Both the position numbers and the translations under genes were made by a program. Shown piece by piece: positions 10,148-22,189 of a DNA stretch of 64,000 nt. Position 1 is the first letter of the stretch, and every line of letters begins with the position of its first letter. Source of the DNA: Haliotis asinina (Eukaryota; Mollusca; Gastropoda; Lepetellida; Haliotidae); assembly GCF_037392515.1 (NCBI RefSeq), contig NC_090282.1:26521554-26585553 (forward strand), written 5' to 3'. The notes beneath the pieces were generated by a model. The model was not told the DNA's origin, did not search any database, and saw only the letters and a list, made by a program, of their open reading frames with translations.

Positions 10148-12115
10148 TTATGTAATCATGAATAGATTTAAGTAAATGCTAGTGAGGGATGTACATCCCC
10201 ATAGTACAATGTTGATACAAAACCCCTTTAAGTAGAAATATGATTTTTTACTTAATTCCGGGTATTTATTACATGTAAAGAAATAATGCACTGCATGTTC
10301 GACTGAATGTCCACATGAGCACGAGGAGCTGTCGATGATGTCGATCAGCATTCAGATCCATACAACGGAGCCTGACGCGTGACTGGATAATTTGACATAT
10401 GTTTGGTCCATAGTTTAGATGAAAAATAATAGTTTTGTTATTTGGTTTTAATATCGAGTTTTGTATCGGAATTGAAAATTCTAATAGTGAAAATTCTGAA
10501 TTTCAGACCTTAAGGAATTCCATAGTTTTGTTGTATCAGGGCTTTGTTCTACATTTAGCCGATCCCGTTGGTAAAGTTTCCCTGAGGTTGTAATCATTAG
10601 TATTAGGTATTCCATGTAGGAGGTTACAGAGATATTGAGGTGAAAGGTTACGCCTCATTTTGTACTATGTTGTCACTTTAGAGGTACGTCTACGATCCTA
10701 CAACGGTTTTTGGTTGGTATATTCGTGTATCATGTTGTAGCTTGTTCCTCGAACTGCACCACCTATTGATCGCAACGATTCTAAGTTCAGTTTTTCTAGT
10801 AAGATGGATTGTTCCTGAGTACAATTGTCCCAAATGTGGCCACAATAATAAAAAGTCGGTAAGATGAAGGATGTGTAGATAATTTCTAAACTTTACGCGA
10901 TAATCGATATTTCAAACTTCTTAAGCAGTTTATCAGTCGGCTAACTTTCTTAATCATACAGTTTGTGTGGCTATCCCAGTAGCAGTTATTTTGAAGGGTC
11001 AAGCCTAGATGCCTGTGGTTATCTACGTCTTGAATTTTCACACCGTTCATTGTGAGATCAGGTTTGATGCTTCGCGTTAGTTTTCTGCTAAACTGTATTG
11101 ATACATTCTTTGGCTCATTTTGAAATTCTTGCCAAGTCATTATTTAAGCAGTCTGTCGCTATGTCAGGATCATCAATTATAACGTATAAAGACGTGTCGT
11201 CTGCAAAAAGTCTGATATTATTAGAAATATCATCTACAATATCATTAATATATATTATGAACACAAAGGGTCCTAAGACTGATCCTTGGGGGACGCCTGC
11301 TAGTAGCTGTCTAGGATTTGATGTGTCTATTAATTACAACTCACTGGTTTCTACCATTCAAATACCTTTCAAACCACTTTAGTAACTTTCCTTGAATTCC
11401 ACAGGATTTCAATTTATGCAGGATTCCTTTATGCCAAACTTTATCAAACGCTTTGCTTTTCCATCATTTACTGCTTTAGCTATGAAATCATATAGGTTAG
11501 GTTAGCTTGTTAGTTGTGGAGTCTCCGGGGATAAAACCAGATTGGAGAGTTGACAGTAGGTTATTATCACTCAGAAAATTATATACACATTTAAAGGTGC
11601 ACTTTTCAAATACTTTATCAATAATGCTAGCGGTCTATCATTAGAACAACCGTATACATTACTTGTTTTATGGATAGGGACTACGTACGCTTCTTTCCAG
11701 AGGTTGAGGAAAGTAGAAAGTTCTAATGACAAATTGAACAAATTAGTTAGGATCAGGGCTAGTGAGTTGGCACAAGTTTTTAATACTTTGTTTTCGATTA
11801 TATCAGGGTCTATTGCTTTAGTAGAATCGACAGATATCAGTATATCCGTAACTTCCCCAGTCTCCAATATTATATTATTCAAGGTACTATTACAATGTCC
11901 ATCAACAAAACTTTAGATTGGTTGGTGAAATAGATAATCATAATTTCTGCAATATCGTTGACATCATCGTGTAAAACATCATCGTCAATTATTGTATGAC
12001 ATGTAATTCTGTTGAATATTACATCTCCAAATACATGTATAGTAATAGTGTTATTCGAAAGCAAATATCCAGAATAGTTGTTACAATAATCTGGCATGGT
12101 TATTATGGAGAATGA
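10148..12115 (-). mobile_element. Decayed non-LTR retrotransposon (Jockey/CR1-like reverse transcriptase)
   Basis: Read on the minus strand from 12115 downwards, broken frames give consecutive pieces of a reverse transcriptase. Near 12000 there is a linker (DVNDIAEIMIIYFTNQSK). At about 11850-11640 are VTDILISVDSTKAIDPDIIENKVLK and a WKEAYVVPIHK motif. At 11310-11170 comes the active-site region with GVPQGSVLGPFVFIIYINDI, then LFADDTSLYV. At 11030-10900 is a thumb segment HRHLGLTLQNNCYWDSH. At 10330-10280 there is a C-terminal cysteine/histidine motif (CSCGHSVEHAVHYFFTC). Several stops and frameshifts separate them, and the 5' part with the endonuclease is missing. It is inactive. Confidence 0.8.
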
Positions 12116-12794
12116 AAGTGCAATCATTGTCGCGGAAAGCTGTGAAATTTATATAAATTGTGAATTGTTTGAAATGAATAAAATGCATTGAAGAAACTAT
12201 GATCCTGTCCCTTCTCTTTGCTCTAAAGCAAACTCTGAAGTTTTGTAAAAAAAAAACTATTGGGTGTAAAGAAATCAACCTGTACTTTAAAGATATGACG
12301 AACTCGCACCTCATCCTCTCAGCTGCAAACGAAGGTTTCATTTGATAAAAGCTTGGTTAAAACTGTTGGAACTGATAAATGTATCCTATGGGGCTCTAGT
12401 AATATCTTTATAATGATGAGGAATCGCGTTGTGTAAAAATGGCCTTATCAGGTTAAATCAGTTTTGTCATCTACGGGTTTTGCTGAAATATAGTTCAGAC
12501 AAAAATCGCACCCAGATGTTCTACCTGTAATCAAACAAAAAAATGGCCAGATATCTAACCCGAGAAATTGTATTATTTATTAGCATATCATTCATGGCTG
12601 TACTTTGCAATGTTATTTGATAAAGTCTGTTCTACAGATTTATAGAAAATGCTAATGAAACATTTGACTGCACGTAATTGATCAACTGAATGTGGCAGAT
12701 GTAAACATACAAATGTAAATGAAGAAAGTGTGTCAGTTGTAATTTTGATATTGAAGACGAGTTTCACTTTGTTTGGATTTTTCGTTCATATGTA
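12116..12794. other. No gene recognised
   Basis: AT-rich sequence with scattered stops. It probably contains further decayed 5' sequence of the neighbouring retrotransposon, but nothing could be aligned by eye. Confidence 0.3.
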
Positions 12795-12870
12795 GTGAGT
12801 GAGTGAGTGAGTTTAGTTTTACGCCACACTCAGCAATACTTTAGCCATATGGCGGTCGTTTATATGTAGA
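12795..12870 (+). mobile_element. SINE-like repeat, 5' fragment
   Basis: GTGAGTGAGTGAGTGAG followed by TTTAGTTTTACGCC and ATATGGCGG are the first 75 bp of the repeat seen in full at 27477-27740. The remainder is absent. Confidence 0.8.
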
Positions 12871-13829
12871 TGTGAGACAAAAATTAAGCCATATTACTGG
12901 AAAAGTCCAAATGTCTTTAAAATAATCCAGACACTAGTATTTCTTTTAAATAATGTTAAACAGTTCGAGTTGTGTAGTCATGGTAAATATGTGTTTACTG
13001 CATGTGATATAATAAGAAATCTGTATCTAAAACAATATGTGCATTCTCCACAGGCATATGCATATTTACCACCCAAATTGCCAAAACCCGTCCATCTGTA
13101 TCAATTTACGTTGTATCAATATAAGCTTAATATAACAATTAAAGCTTAATAAGTTTTTAAACTTAAGGCAATAAAAAATTGAACTGAATCTACATGTGAG
13201 TAAATTAATCAGTGTCAAGAAATTGTACTATATGATCGTGACAAAATGAGGACAATGCATCACTTTCGCTACGGCAAAGGTAAGTTAAAGCACAAATGTC
13301 TTCCGAGATCTCGAGGTGGAAGATACTTCTGCATGAATGGGTATGCATAATCATGAAGAGAAGAAGGAATGACTGGTGTTCTTGGCAATGCATCATACCG
13401 ACACAGTGGTTTATTTATTAAAATTGTTTTTAAAAAAGAAGCTTGTTTCGTTTTCTTATAATTTCACATTCTAGCACGACATTGTGAGATACTCGACTCT
13501 GATTGGTTGACTGCTGCACGTGACCGTCCTTAAACCTAAATCAAAGGACCCCTAATTACGCGTCGACCGCATCACCTGCGTATGAATATATAGCACTCGC
13601 TGACCTTTTTGTTTGTAAACAAGCACGTCGTTGGAATTAGACATATAGGCGATTTTCACCTTGGTACCTTCTACGAGATATTCGGAGAAGAGGAATTTGA
13701 TCTAAAACCGGACTGGTTCGATGACGACCTACTGGAATCAAGCGGTACAAATGAAAATCTTCAACAAGAGAATATAGGTACATCTTTCGGCACACAATGA
13801 GTGTCACTGAATTAACGCTAGATTCCACA
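12871..13829. other. Mostly unassigned; one small acidic ORF (13609-13800)
   Basis: No known gene. The + strand frame at 13609-13800 is acidic near its middle (EEEFDLKPDWFDDDLLE) and has a more protein-like composition than the flanks. It has no recognised domain and no convincing upstream acceptor. It could be an exon relic. Confidence 0.25.
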
Positions 13830-14014
13830 TAGAGCGGTGCCGGGTATTACAGAACTGCTAACGTCACATCACGCCTAAGTTAGTAATTCCCCCGATGTTT
13901 CATCACTCTTAACATAAATAAATACACAAAACGAACCTCACAATATCTATATATGCGAGGGTGGAATTTAGTTCAGTGACGGCCGCTTGTTCGGTAATAC
14001 CCGACACCGCTCTA
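13830..14014. mobile_element. Candidate 185-bp MITE with 21-bp TIRs
   Basis: The left end TAGAGCGGTGCCGGGTATTAC (13830-13850) is matched in reverse complement at 13994-14014, with one mismatch. Both ends abut TA, compatible with a Tc1/mariner-type target. The interior is non-coding. The paired arms with a 143-bp loop could also simply be a regulatory hairpin. Confidence 0.55.
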
Positions 14015-15988
14015 CAAAACAGTCGTACAAGACTGTATTGCATACGGTTGCCACTCCAAAAGAAAGCACAAAACAGTGTGAATTAAAATTAAAAAGAAAT
14101 TTATTTATCATCCTACAACACCGATTCATCGGCAGCACAGAAACGCCATTACTCAGCCATCCTTCACACCGGCATTGAAAACACTCGGCCTATCCCTAAC
14201 CTGATGCCTTTAGTCCCCGCTGCATCGTCAGTTGTTGCACCATCCACATCTACTGTAAACGTGTCCAATATTAAAACTGGCATGTCTATTCCAAATTGGC
14301 AACAGCAGCGTGGTGATTAATAATTACTTCCGCGAGAAAGTTTGAAGCGACATTTTACAGTCGTCCTACTTGTAGGTCATGGGCGAGTCTATAGTAATGT
14401 TCTCTAGGGGTGGGGTGATTTTTCGGTCGCATGTTATTGTATAAAATTGTTTAGGGGTTCTACACTATGTAACTGAAGCATTGTGTCCATATGTAAGAGA
14501 CACAAACAAGTTGTTTGAGCATCCAAAATAAAGTTCTTGTACTTTGCAAATGTTTTGTCTAAATCATTGCACATCCTGTTCCTGAGTTGGACGATTCCAT
14601 ATTGATTCCTGGAAAGCCGCCCCTTCACAACTCTACGCTCTCGCGCGCGAAAGTGTCCGGATTTCAAACGCGTGTTAGTCGTGCTAGAATGGAGAAAAAG
14701 GCATCCTGTTTTCATGCTAACGCGTTCGGCTATAAATGAAACATTTACCGGTCTTAAACCAACAGATAAAGGATCGCAAAAGTGAAAACAGAATGCCTTT
14801 ATCTCCTAAATCTAGTATTGTCCGAGACCTTGCAATCACACACTCTATGACCTATCGTTAAATCGCTCGAAATAACTACGAATTTTGAATAAATAGTTTC
14901 TGATCATAGACAATCGGCTGCTTTGGGTAGTTTTAAGAAACAAATTAATGTGAAAGACAATAATAGTGAAAACTACTTCAATCTAAACTCTGTATCAAGA
15001 TTCTGTTAGATTATCCTCAGGCTCGGTTGCAGCGCACATAAATATCAACGATTTTATCTTCAACTCGGTCTTGTTCTACTCTTACGAAGATCCAATTCAC
15101 TATTTCTCAATTACACTGGCATAAGACATAAAGTGCACTTCTATAATCAAAGGATATCGATACTATACGGCCACTCTAATGGATCCGCTAAAGATAATTT
15201 TGAATTATTAGAATCTACCCTTTCATTCATTGGACTCTCAGGCAGATTGTGTTGCAATAGTAAAAACTAAACGGCACTTTCGAGCAAATATCTTCTGACA
15301 CTAATAATTCTAATGTTATCGAAGGCCATGTTAACAACTGTTGATTATTACTTTTTCAGAAAGCTATTGTTTTTTGTTTGTTATTAGCATGTTTTCCTCC
15401 TCACGCCCGTTATATCTAAGTTATTTGTATTCTGAAGCCGTATTCATGTAAGCTATATACTGACTGTTTACCAGTCCGATTCCTCTTTTGGAAATAAATA
15501 TGCTTCAACCACAAATAAAATATCAACTCACCAAAGTCTTGGTTTTCAGTGAGAAACAGTTCTACTAAATCGTCATAGCAAACTATCTTGCTGTCAAGCG
15601 TTGACGAAGAGGCAGACAGATGTACAAAGGCCGAATGATGACACAACTTCAGTATTACTCTGAGTGCAAGTCTGTGTGTGTGCGCGCGTATGTGTCCCGT
15701 AAACTCAAAAACCAACCATTGGCTACAGAAAATGTCAACTAACCACATCGTTACACATGACTAATTGTGAGATCCGGTGAACCCTGGAACAAACCCGTCA
15801 ACTCTAGAATGTGACCATAAATAAAGTCAGCCTGAGCCCGTTCGATGGCAAAGGCTTTGTCCTAGATTAATATTCTAGTTCATGGCTACTGCAAACCACA
15901 TCAGAAACAGATTTATTCAGCTACTGATCTGGAACTATTTCATATTGTTCTCTTTGTATATTCTATGTAGTAGTTACATCACCTGAAC
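14015..15988. other. No gene recognised
   Basis: Only short frames. On the minus strand a frame at 15416-15748 reaches a GTGAGT donor after an acidic stretch (LVELFLTENQDF), but no acceptor or domain supports it. Confidence 0.3.
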
Positions 15989-16135
15989 ACGAGCGATTGA
16001 CTTGGTCACTCCACAGTTTACCTCACAGTTTTGTGTGGCTTTGATTGACAGGAAAATTGACACCAACGACTGTCAAATTCTCCCGTCAATCACAACTGTG
16101 AGGTAACCAAGCCAATCACGAGTGTGGAGTGATGC
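15989..16135. repeat. Imperfect ~70-bp inverted repeat
   Basis: The left half (GATTGACTTGGTCACTCCAC, then TTACCTCACAGTT and TTGATTGACAGG) is mirrored by the right half (CCGTCAATCACAACTGTGAGG, then CCAAGCCAATCACGAG). The two halves are separated by about 10 bp, so the RNA or single strand could fold into a long imperfect hairpin. Probably a small MITE relic. Confidence 0.5.
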
Positions 16136-17405
16136 AACTCGCTTGTAGCACACATTGACGTCACAAACCGGATATGAGGTACATTTTTAATTTCCCGCCA
16201 TTTTACACTTTGTCCTGGCGATCAAACAGCATTACATTACGTCAGATTGCCTCGCACATGGAAAGCGAGTGTGAAGTTTTCAAATGTCTCTCAGAACTGT
16301 CCTTATCAAGTCGTAGACAATTATGACATCCATTTGAAAAGTATGGATTTTGGAATCTTTGAAATTGACACAAACGCTTTTTGGACGAGTCAGAGGATAG
16401 TGTTTTGCATGAAAGAAAATTTGCCTGTTTCCAAAATGGAAACAAATGATGTGGAAACAACGCCTGACGGTCCAGAAGATTCCCGAATCTATCAATGGCG
16501 ACGATGTGAAATATCTTTTATCAGAAACGGAAAGCATCGGGGCTTGTGCTGCTGAAAATAATGCGTCCTGAGTCTAACAAGCCTACACTGATATCCATAT
16601 ACATATAAAGAAGGAAAGGGATGTAACGCGCACAAAGTTGTCAAACACCCTACACTTGATTATGGGCGAATTCTGGATAGGAAATTTTGGAATACACAGC
16701 CGCAGTTCTTACTGAAATAAAGTAATACTGTTGTTTTAGTTTTGACCAATCAGAGAGCAGCTCGTCGTTGGTGCAAGCATATTTAGGGTGAAGGACAAAG
16801 GAAAAAGTTGCGGTCAAGTGTCAGGAAGACATTAGATATAGTGCCTAGGTGATCAGTGTTAATTATCTCAGGAGTCTAATGAAGCGAATGTGCAGTAAGG
16901 TGGGAACTGAAGGAGACTTTACAAATCATTCGGGCAAACGCACGTGCTGCTCGCCTCCATAGTGCTGGGGTTGAGGAACAGGAAATGATGCAAAGTAATT
17001 AACCGGCCATAGATCACACGATGCTGTGAGACAATACAAGAGACATTCAGAAGCCATGCTAGCAGAAATTTTTAAAAGACATGATAAAAAGGTGAAAGCG
17101 GAAAAACTGGATACCTGCACCATTAGTAACAGCAGAGGAAGGACCCACCAACCCTGTGACCAATGTTTATTGTAACTGTATTTATAATTTCTAAGTCAAT
17201 ATAATTGCATACAAGTGTGTTGGAACATGAAGAGTAATACGAAGTACCACGCAAATGAATGTTTGATTTCCGTTTATTTGTGTCTGTTTCTTTTCGATTA
17301 TTACTGATAGAATAAAATGTAAGGCAATGTTGCGAGTCATTCATTGTCGTTCGTGGGCGTGACCTATGTCAACTAATGACTGGCCAGCAAGGGAGGGGCT
17401 TACGA
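16136..17405. other. No gene recognised
   Basis: A + frame near 16247-16555 and its neighbours look mildly protein-like but have stops in every frame and no recognised domain. Nothing else could be supported. Confidence 0.3.
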
Positions 17406-17438
17406 AAGCGTGGTGTAACTATCGGTTACACCACGCTT
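17406..17438. repeat. Perfect 14-bp stem hairpin
   Basis: AAGCGTGGTGTAAC is followed by a 5-nt loop and its exact reverse complement. It is isolated and not next to a recognised gene. It may be the centre or end of a foldback element. Confidence 0.6.
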
Positions 17439-17889
17439 GGGACAAAAGGCATCAACCTTAAAGTATGCTACAATTGTTATGGGCAGCTACAAGCTTCATG
17501 TACATACATGTATTTATTTGTGAATAGGTACTAATAAGCATTCACATATTAACACATTATGGGTAAAAATGAATGATGAGCGGGTGGTATGAATTTAAAC
17601 AGCCCATATACATGTATGAACAATGTAAAAAGCTTGAGTTTTCTGACCCTTTGACTCATAAAACGACAAAATACTTGGAATCCATGTTGTTGTTTTGTAT
17701 ATTTGTTCATTGTGAAAATATTACACGGATTTTCTTACAAACCCATGTCTGTACAAACATGGTCCTGTAATGTTTATAGAATCTGTTGGTGAATGTGGAC
17801 ATTCAAAATGTCATTTTGCGTGCCGTACACGATTCAAGGTCAACACCGAGTTTAACCTTTATGTGAGTGTACGATAGACATCACTGTCC

Positions 17890-18035
17890 TCCTCATACCT
17901 GTCGGCCTCCTGATCCTTAGAAGGGACAGTCCATGTCATTTCATGTAGGGTCCTCTGCTGGAGGATCCCTTTGTTGCACACGACGCCCAACCATGCCCCA
18001 GGTATGCTCCAACGGGCTAAGATCGGGGTTCACTC
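17890..18035 (-). pseudogene. Tc1-like transposase C-terminal fragment
   Basis: On the minus strand a frame gives NPDLSPLEHTWGMVGRRVQQ, which matches the conserved Tc1 segment containing the third catalytic position ([12 protein letters not shown]) and the following tryptophan. Downstream it runs into stops. Only the C-terminal end is visible, and it lies in the opposite orientation to the Tc1 relic next to it. Confidence 0.6.
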
Positions 18036-18354
18036 AATCGTTCAATGCCAGGTGATGCTTAACTATGTTATTTGTGTATGTTATACATAATTAAGTAGCC
18101 TTAATATTGTATATGCATATCAGCATTATGACTGGTTTGAAATAAACTTGAAGATTAACCCCAGTGCGTTCGTTGCATATCTGTGTGAAATGAGGATCGT
18201 CCTTGTTCCTAACATTTCTTTTTCTAGTTAATTCCTTATGTACGCATTTGTAGTGTGCACACCCACGCCTTTTCTAGACCCTTATCTCCAATTCCTTGAC
18301 TAAATCACAGTCCCTAGGTCCGACTGTAGGAGAGAAGAAGACGTCACTGTTCCC

Positions 18355-19072
18355 TTGATGGACAGTATGCTAGTTATGCCTGTATCATATTTTCAGAGCA
18401 TCACGTTCGAACACAGCGCTGAAGATCATGCATGCATCGGCATCTTCTTACAAGGTAACGTTGCGAATACACTAAATGAACATAAACCAAGCAGTACGGC
18501 AGCATTCCGTCATTTTGGTAATCGCCAAAGGACTACAGAAGGATATGACCACTTTATTACCGTCATCCTTTCTGAACAACCAACAGCCTTCGATGTGCCC
18601 TCCTCGGCGCCTCAGGCGTTAACGCACGGAATTAGAAATCGTCTGACAGTAAGGCTCAGGCGTGAACGCTTGATTTGGGCTCATGATCATGTCACGTGGA
18701 CACATAACGACTGAGTACCAGTTCCCTTTATTGATGAGTCACCGTATTGTTTGAACTTTACAGTTAGAAGGCAACGTGTGTGGGAAAGGTTTGAAGATGC
18801 TAGCATTAGCGAATACGATGGGGAAGGGTCCATCCTGGCCTGGGAGGGAAACAGCAGAAACAGAAACACTAATCTGCATGTCAGGGGGAGGGTCGCGATG
18901 ACATGTGTTGGGATAGGCATCCTTAATATGTACGTGAGACCCCATGCAGGTGTCGTTGGAGCCGAGTTTATCTTGGACAATAACGCCCGCCCCCATCGTG
19001 CTAGGGTGGTAGACCAGTTTCTGGTCGTGGAATGGAATAACTTTCCAATTGTGTGCATCCGGGCTCATATTG
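18355..19072 (+). pseudogene. Tc1-like transposase relic
   Basis: Broken + strand frames follow Tc1 order. There is a region with RLRRERLIWAHDHVTWTHND (about 18655-18712), the DESPYCLNFTVRRQRVWERF block after FIDES (first catalytic Asp, about 18730), a VAMTCVGIG...NMYVRPHAG stretch, then ILDNNARPHRARVVDQFLV (second catalytic region, about 18975). The distal part is lost at the junction with the Penelope-like sequence near 19080. Stops and frameshifts make it inactive. Confidence 0.75.
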
Positions 19073-19084
19073 ACAGCAGGACCA

Positions 19085-19675
19085 GTCGATGCCAAGCCGC
19101 CATTGTCGTCTACAAAATCGACTGCGACTGTGGCGAGGCATATGTAGGTGAAACCTCACGGCCCATAAACATCAGAATCAAAGAACACTTATCATCATTC
19201 TACAACCAAATCAGATCGGAAATCTGCTATATCCGACCACATCAGTAAATATCCCAATCACAGCCTAATTTGGGACAATGTAGAGATATTATCCAAAAAC
19301 CACAAGGACTTCACCCAAAGAAAACTCAATCAAGAGAGAAAAGGGATATCTCATCCCAACTGCATACAATGAACTGATAAAAATAACAGATCAGAGCTCA
19401 CTAGCTACCATTACTAATCACCCTAGCAGCCATGTATACTTTGTTACAGCTACGGCCACTATTGGCTTCCTCTTATTGTCACATCATTACTACCATCCAT
19501 TGTTGTTGTTAATCCCCCGCCTTTGATTCATACCTACATGTTGTTATTACTTTATCCCTGTCCATGTATATAAGTCTGTTCTGTGATGTATTACTCCACT
19601 CTTGCTTGACAACGGTATAAGGATCCATACCGAAACGTCGTATCATATGTAATAAAGAAGTTGTTATCCATAAAG
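19085..19675 (+). mobile_element. Penelope-like element, 3' end with GIY-YIG segment
   Basis: From 19099 the frame reads VYKIDCDCGEAYVGETSRPI...IRIKEHLSS, the start of a GIY-YIG endonuclease domain of Penelope-like retroelements. Here the usual GIY is YVG after CDCGEA. A shifted frame continues with SLIWDNVEILSKNHKDFTQR, a typical C-terminal extension. The 3' untranslated part ends near 19675 and holds a short stem (GGTAT/ATACC) directly followed by CGAAACGTCG at about 19632, resembling half of a hammerhead ribozyme core. The reverse transcriptase is missing, so this is a 5'-truncated copy. Confidence 0.75.
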
Positions 19676-19711
19676 AATCTTACCCTCTTATATTCCAGCC
19701 ATTGTATTTGT

Positions 19712-19835
19712 CGGCAAACTGTGTATAATCGAGTCTGGAACAGACAGTCCGGTGATATACACAATGAGCCTTGATCTAGGCATTTGGGTTGCGATAGTAC
19801 AGAGTCTGACCACCTGATCCTTTGACAAGTATAGG
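19712..19835 (+). mobile_element. SINE-like repeat, internal fragment
   Basis: ATAATCGAGTCTGGA, CAGACAGTCCGGTGAT and CTGACCACCTGATCC match the middle of the repeat at 27477-27740 with divergence. Both ends are lost, the right one close to the 4.1-kb element. Confidence 0.6.
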
Positions 19836-19913
19836 TTGCTGAAGATCCATTCTAACTCGGATCTTTACGGAAGCGTATTAGGGCCACGGTGAAATTTTAT
19901 TTTGATGTCACTA

Positions 19914-20070
19914 TCTATCTCCTCCGTAGGACTTAGTATCTCCTACGTAGGAGATACTAAGTCCTACGGAGGTCTTAATATCTCCTACGTAGAACATAGT
20001 ATCTCCTACGTAGGAGTTACTATCTCCTACATAGGACTTACTATCTGCCACGTAGTACTTAATATATCCT
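19914..20070. repeat. Subterminal TCCTACGTAGGA palindrome array
   Basis: About seven copies or variants of CTCCTACGTAGGAG lie within 160 bp at intervals of 20-25 bp. Positions 19921-19972 form a perfect 52-bp palindrome centred between 19946 and 19947. A single copy at 23886-23899 mirrors them at the right end. Arrays like this commonly serve as transposase-binding sites. Confidence 0.85.
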
Positions 20071-21029
20071 TTTAAAGGTTCGGATTATGAAGTGTGTTTA
20101 TTAAATTGAGAAATTGTTGGTTATGCAGGATGTTAGATAGTAGAAATGCACGTTTGTTATGTTTGGGTGACGTGGACCTTGATCTAATTGCAATTATGGG
20201 TGTTCTCTCTCTCCCTCTCTCACACACCGATACACACACGCACGCACACGCACACACAGACAGAGGTAGAGGGGAAAGTTTCTGATATGAAATTCTCGTT
20301 ATGACACGTCCTCCGAAAGTTTTGCTTGTCTCCATATGAGGCTAGGTTGGATCAGATCTACCGCTCGTTTGCGGTTTATTTTTTCGTAATTGTTTACAAG
20401 TTGACTTAACAGAAAAATGTAACGAAGTGCAACATGTAACAGTGACCTAACTGCAACACGTAACAACAGGGCAAACTGAACGCGAGGCAGTAAAGCACAG
20501 CAGGCGGTCCAACACATGAAAGTAATATGCAACAATTATACTACCCATCAATATACTACCCGTCTCACTTAAAACACCCACTATATGTTACATATGTATA
20601 CTCGGTTACAACGAAGCTGAATTTCTCCACCAGCTTGGGGGAAACAGCGGCAAACTTTATGCAGATTAATTGCTCGTGGATGATTCATCAAACTGCTTAA
20701 AAGCATGTGCAAATATCGTGCGTGTGAACAGGGATACTCTATAACAGGGATTGGTCACTCGCTTGCTTTCCTTACCATTTGTACTAATTAACATGTGCCT
20801 CGTCATGCTCCACTGCACACGTCGACTTGGTTTGTTCTCAACGCAAATCGGCTGCGCTTAACAGTATTTCAACCAGTTTACTGTCGGAAACTATCGGCAT
20901 CTCCTGGAGTAATACTCGGTAAATTGGAGTAGGCTCCCCTGAATGTTGTCACAACAAGCTGGTTACACTTCCTGTCGCCGAATGATGCATGTGTGGATTA
21001 ATGGGAGGACTTGAGAATGTGTTTACACA

Positions 21030-21966
21030 TTGCCTTGTTCAAAGACTCTCTGTTTATGTGACAATTTTGATACAGCGTTCGAAACGATCGCCAGCCCAGA
21101 GGCCCAGCGTCGGTTGTTAATGTTTCAGGCCAACAGTTTCAGTTATCTGCAGGCCCTTGTGGTCTTCTGTCAATTAGATCTCATTTCTTTTCAACTAGCA
21201 TCTTGCCCATAATTTGTATTAATGTTCAGGAATTATCCTTGATCCCTCATGTTAGGATAACTTCCAGTTTCACTTCATAGTATGATATATTCAGTGCCGC
21301 ATAGGAATGTCAGCAGTCTATAACTAATGTAAACTTCTCTGTGCTCCATACACTTCACTAATGGATTTTGTAGGGACTGTGAAACTCTCTACAATGATGA
21401 CTATTTTGTTTTTATTGGTTTGATTTCAACAAAATGGGTATGCAGACTTTAAAGACAGCAAGTGGCAGCAAGCCCTGATGGCCAAATGGCAAACTAAAGG
21501 TTATTATATAATGTTATTATATGTATTTGAAATGATCTGTTACACAATTAAAATGTCTCATTATGTTTCAGTGGTTTACTGTTTGTGTGGAATACTTAGG
21601 CTGCATAAAAATATGTTTCTCAGGCACATTCTTTTCAAAAGTGACGAGTAAGATTATTAATTTTTGATAATTTTTGATAGAAAAAATGTGACGAGGGAGG
21701 AACACATTTTTATTTCTTTTTCCTTCAGGAATACAGTTTGGGAAGTTAAGCAAATGTTAATGAGTTGTAGATTCAGTCACTTTCATTCTTACAGACACTC
21801 GGTCTATAATGGACAAATGGACGGTCGTGGCAAAGTCGAAATTATTTTTTTTAAGAGGGCAGTTAATGAAGATGACCAGATGTCTTCCTGCATGTGCGCA
21901 ATTGCATGGATACTGACAGAATGTCAACTGACACAGTCACTCCCCCCTAAAAAACAGAAAGTTTAA
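21030..21966 (+). other. Short protein-like frames inside the 4.1-kb element
   Basis: Two + strand frames look more protein-like than the surroundings. The one at 21030-21212 contains FDTAFETIASPEAQRRLL. The one at 21664-21966 contains NGQMDGRGKVEIIFFKRAV and MSSCMCAIAWILTECQLTQS, and a CCTTCAG acceptor precedes it at about 21728. I recognise neither. They could be exons of a gene carried or interrupted by the element, or chance frames. Confidence 0.3.
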
Positions 21967-22189
21967 AACCATCACAAAGCGTTAAAAAGTCCTTTGCAGT
22001 TTTGTCAAATATCAGCAATAGTTTCAGAACTAAAACATTCAAGCATCAAAGGCATCCATGGCAGATTAGAACAGATCAGATATGTCATACCTCACACTTT
22101 CACCAGATAGAATATTCCCCTCAATACTTAGAAGTGTATTTGAAAGAAATGAATTTTAGGACGACTAAACACATTCAAACATTGGCTTG

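Noticed and set aside
15416..15748. 110-codon minus-strand frame ending near a GTGAGT donor
   Set aside because: No domain, no acceptor and low-complexity His/Ser composition; treated as chance.
18687..19095. Minus-strand frames over the Tc1 relic
   Set aside because: The + strand carries the recognisable Tc1 motifs.
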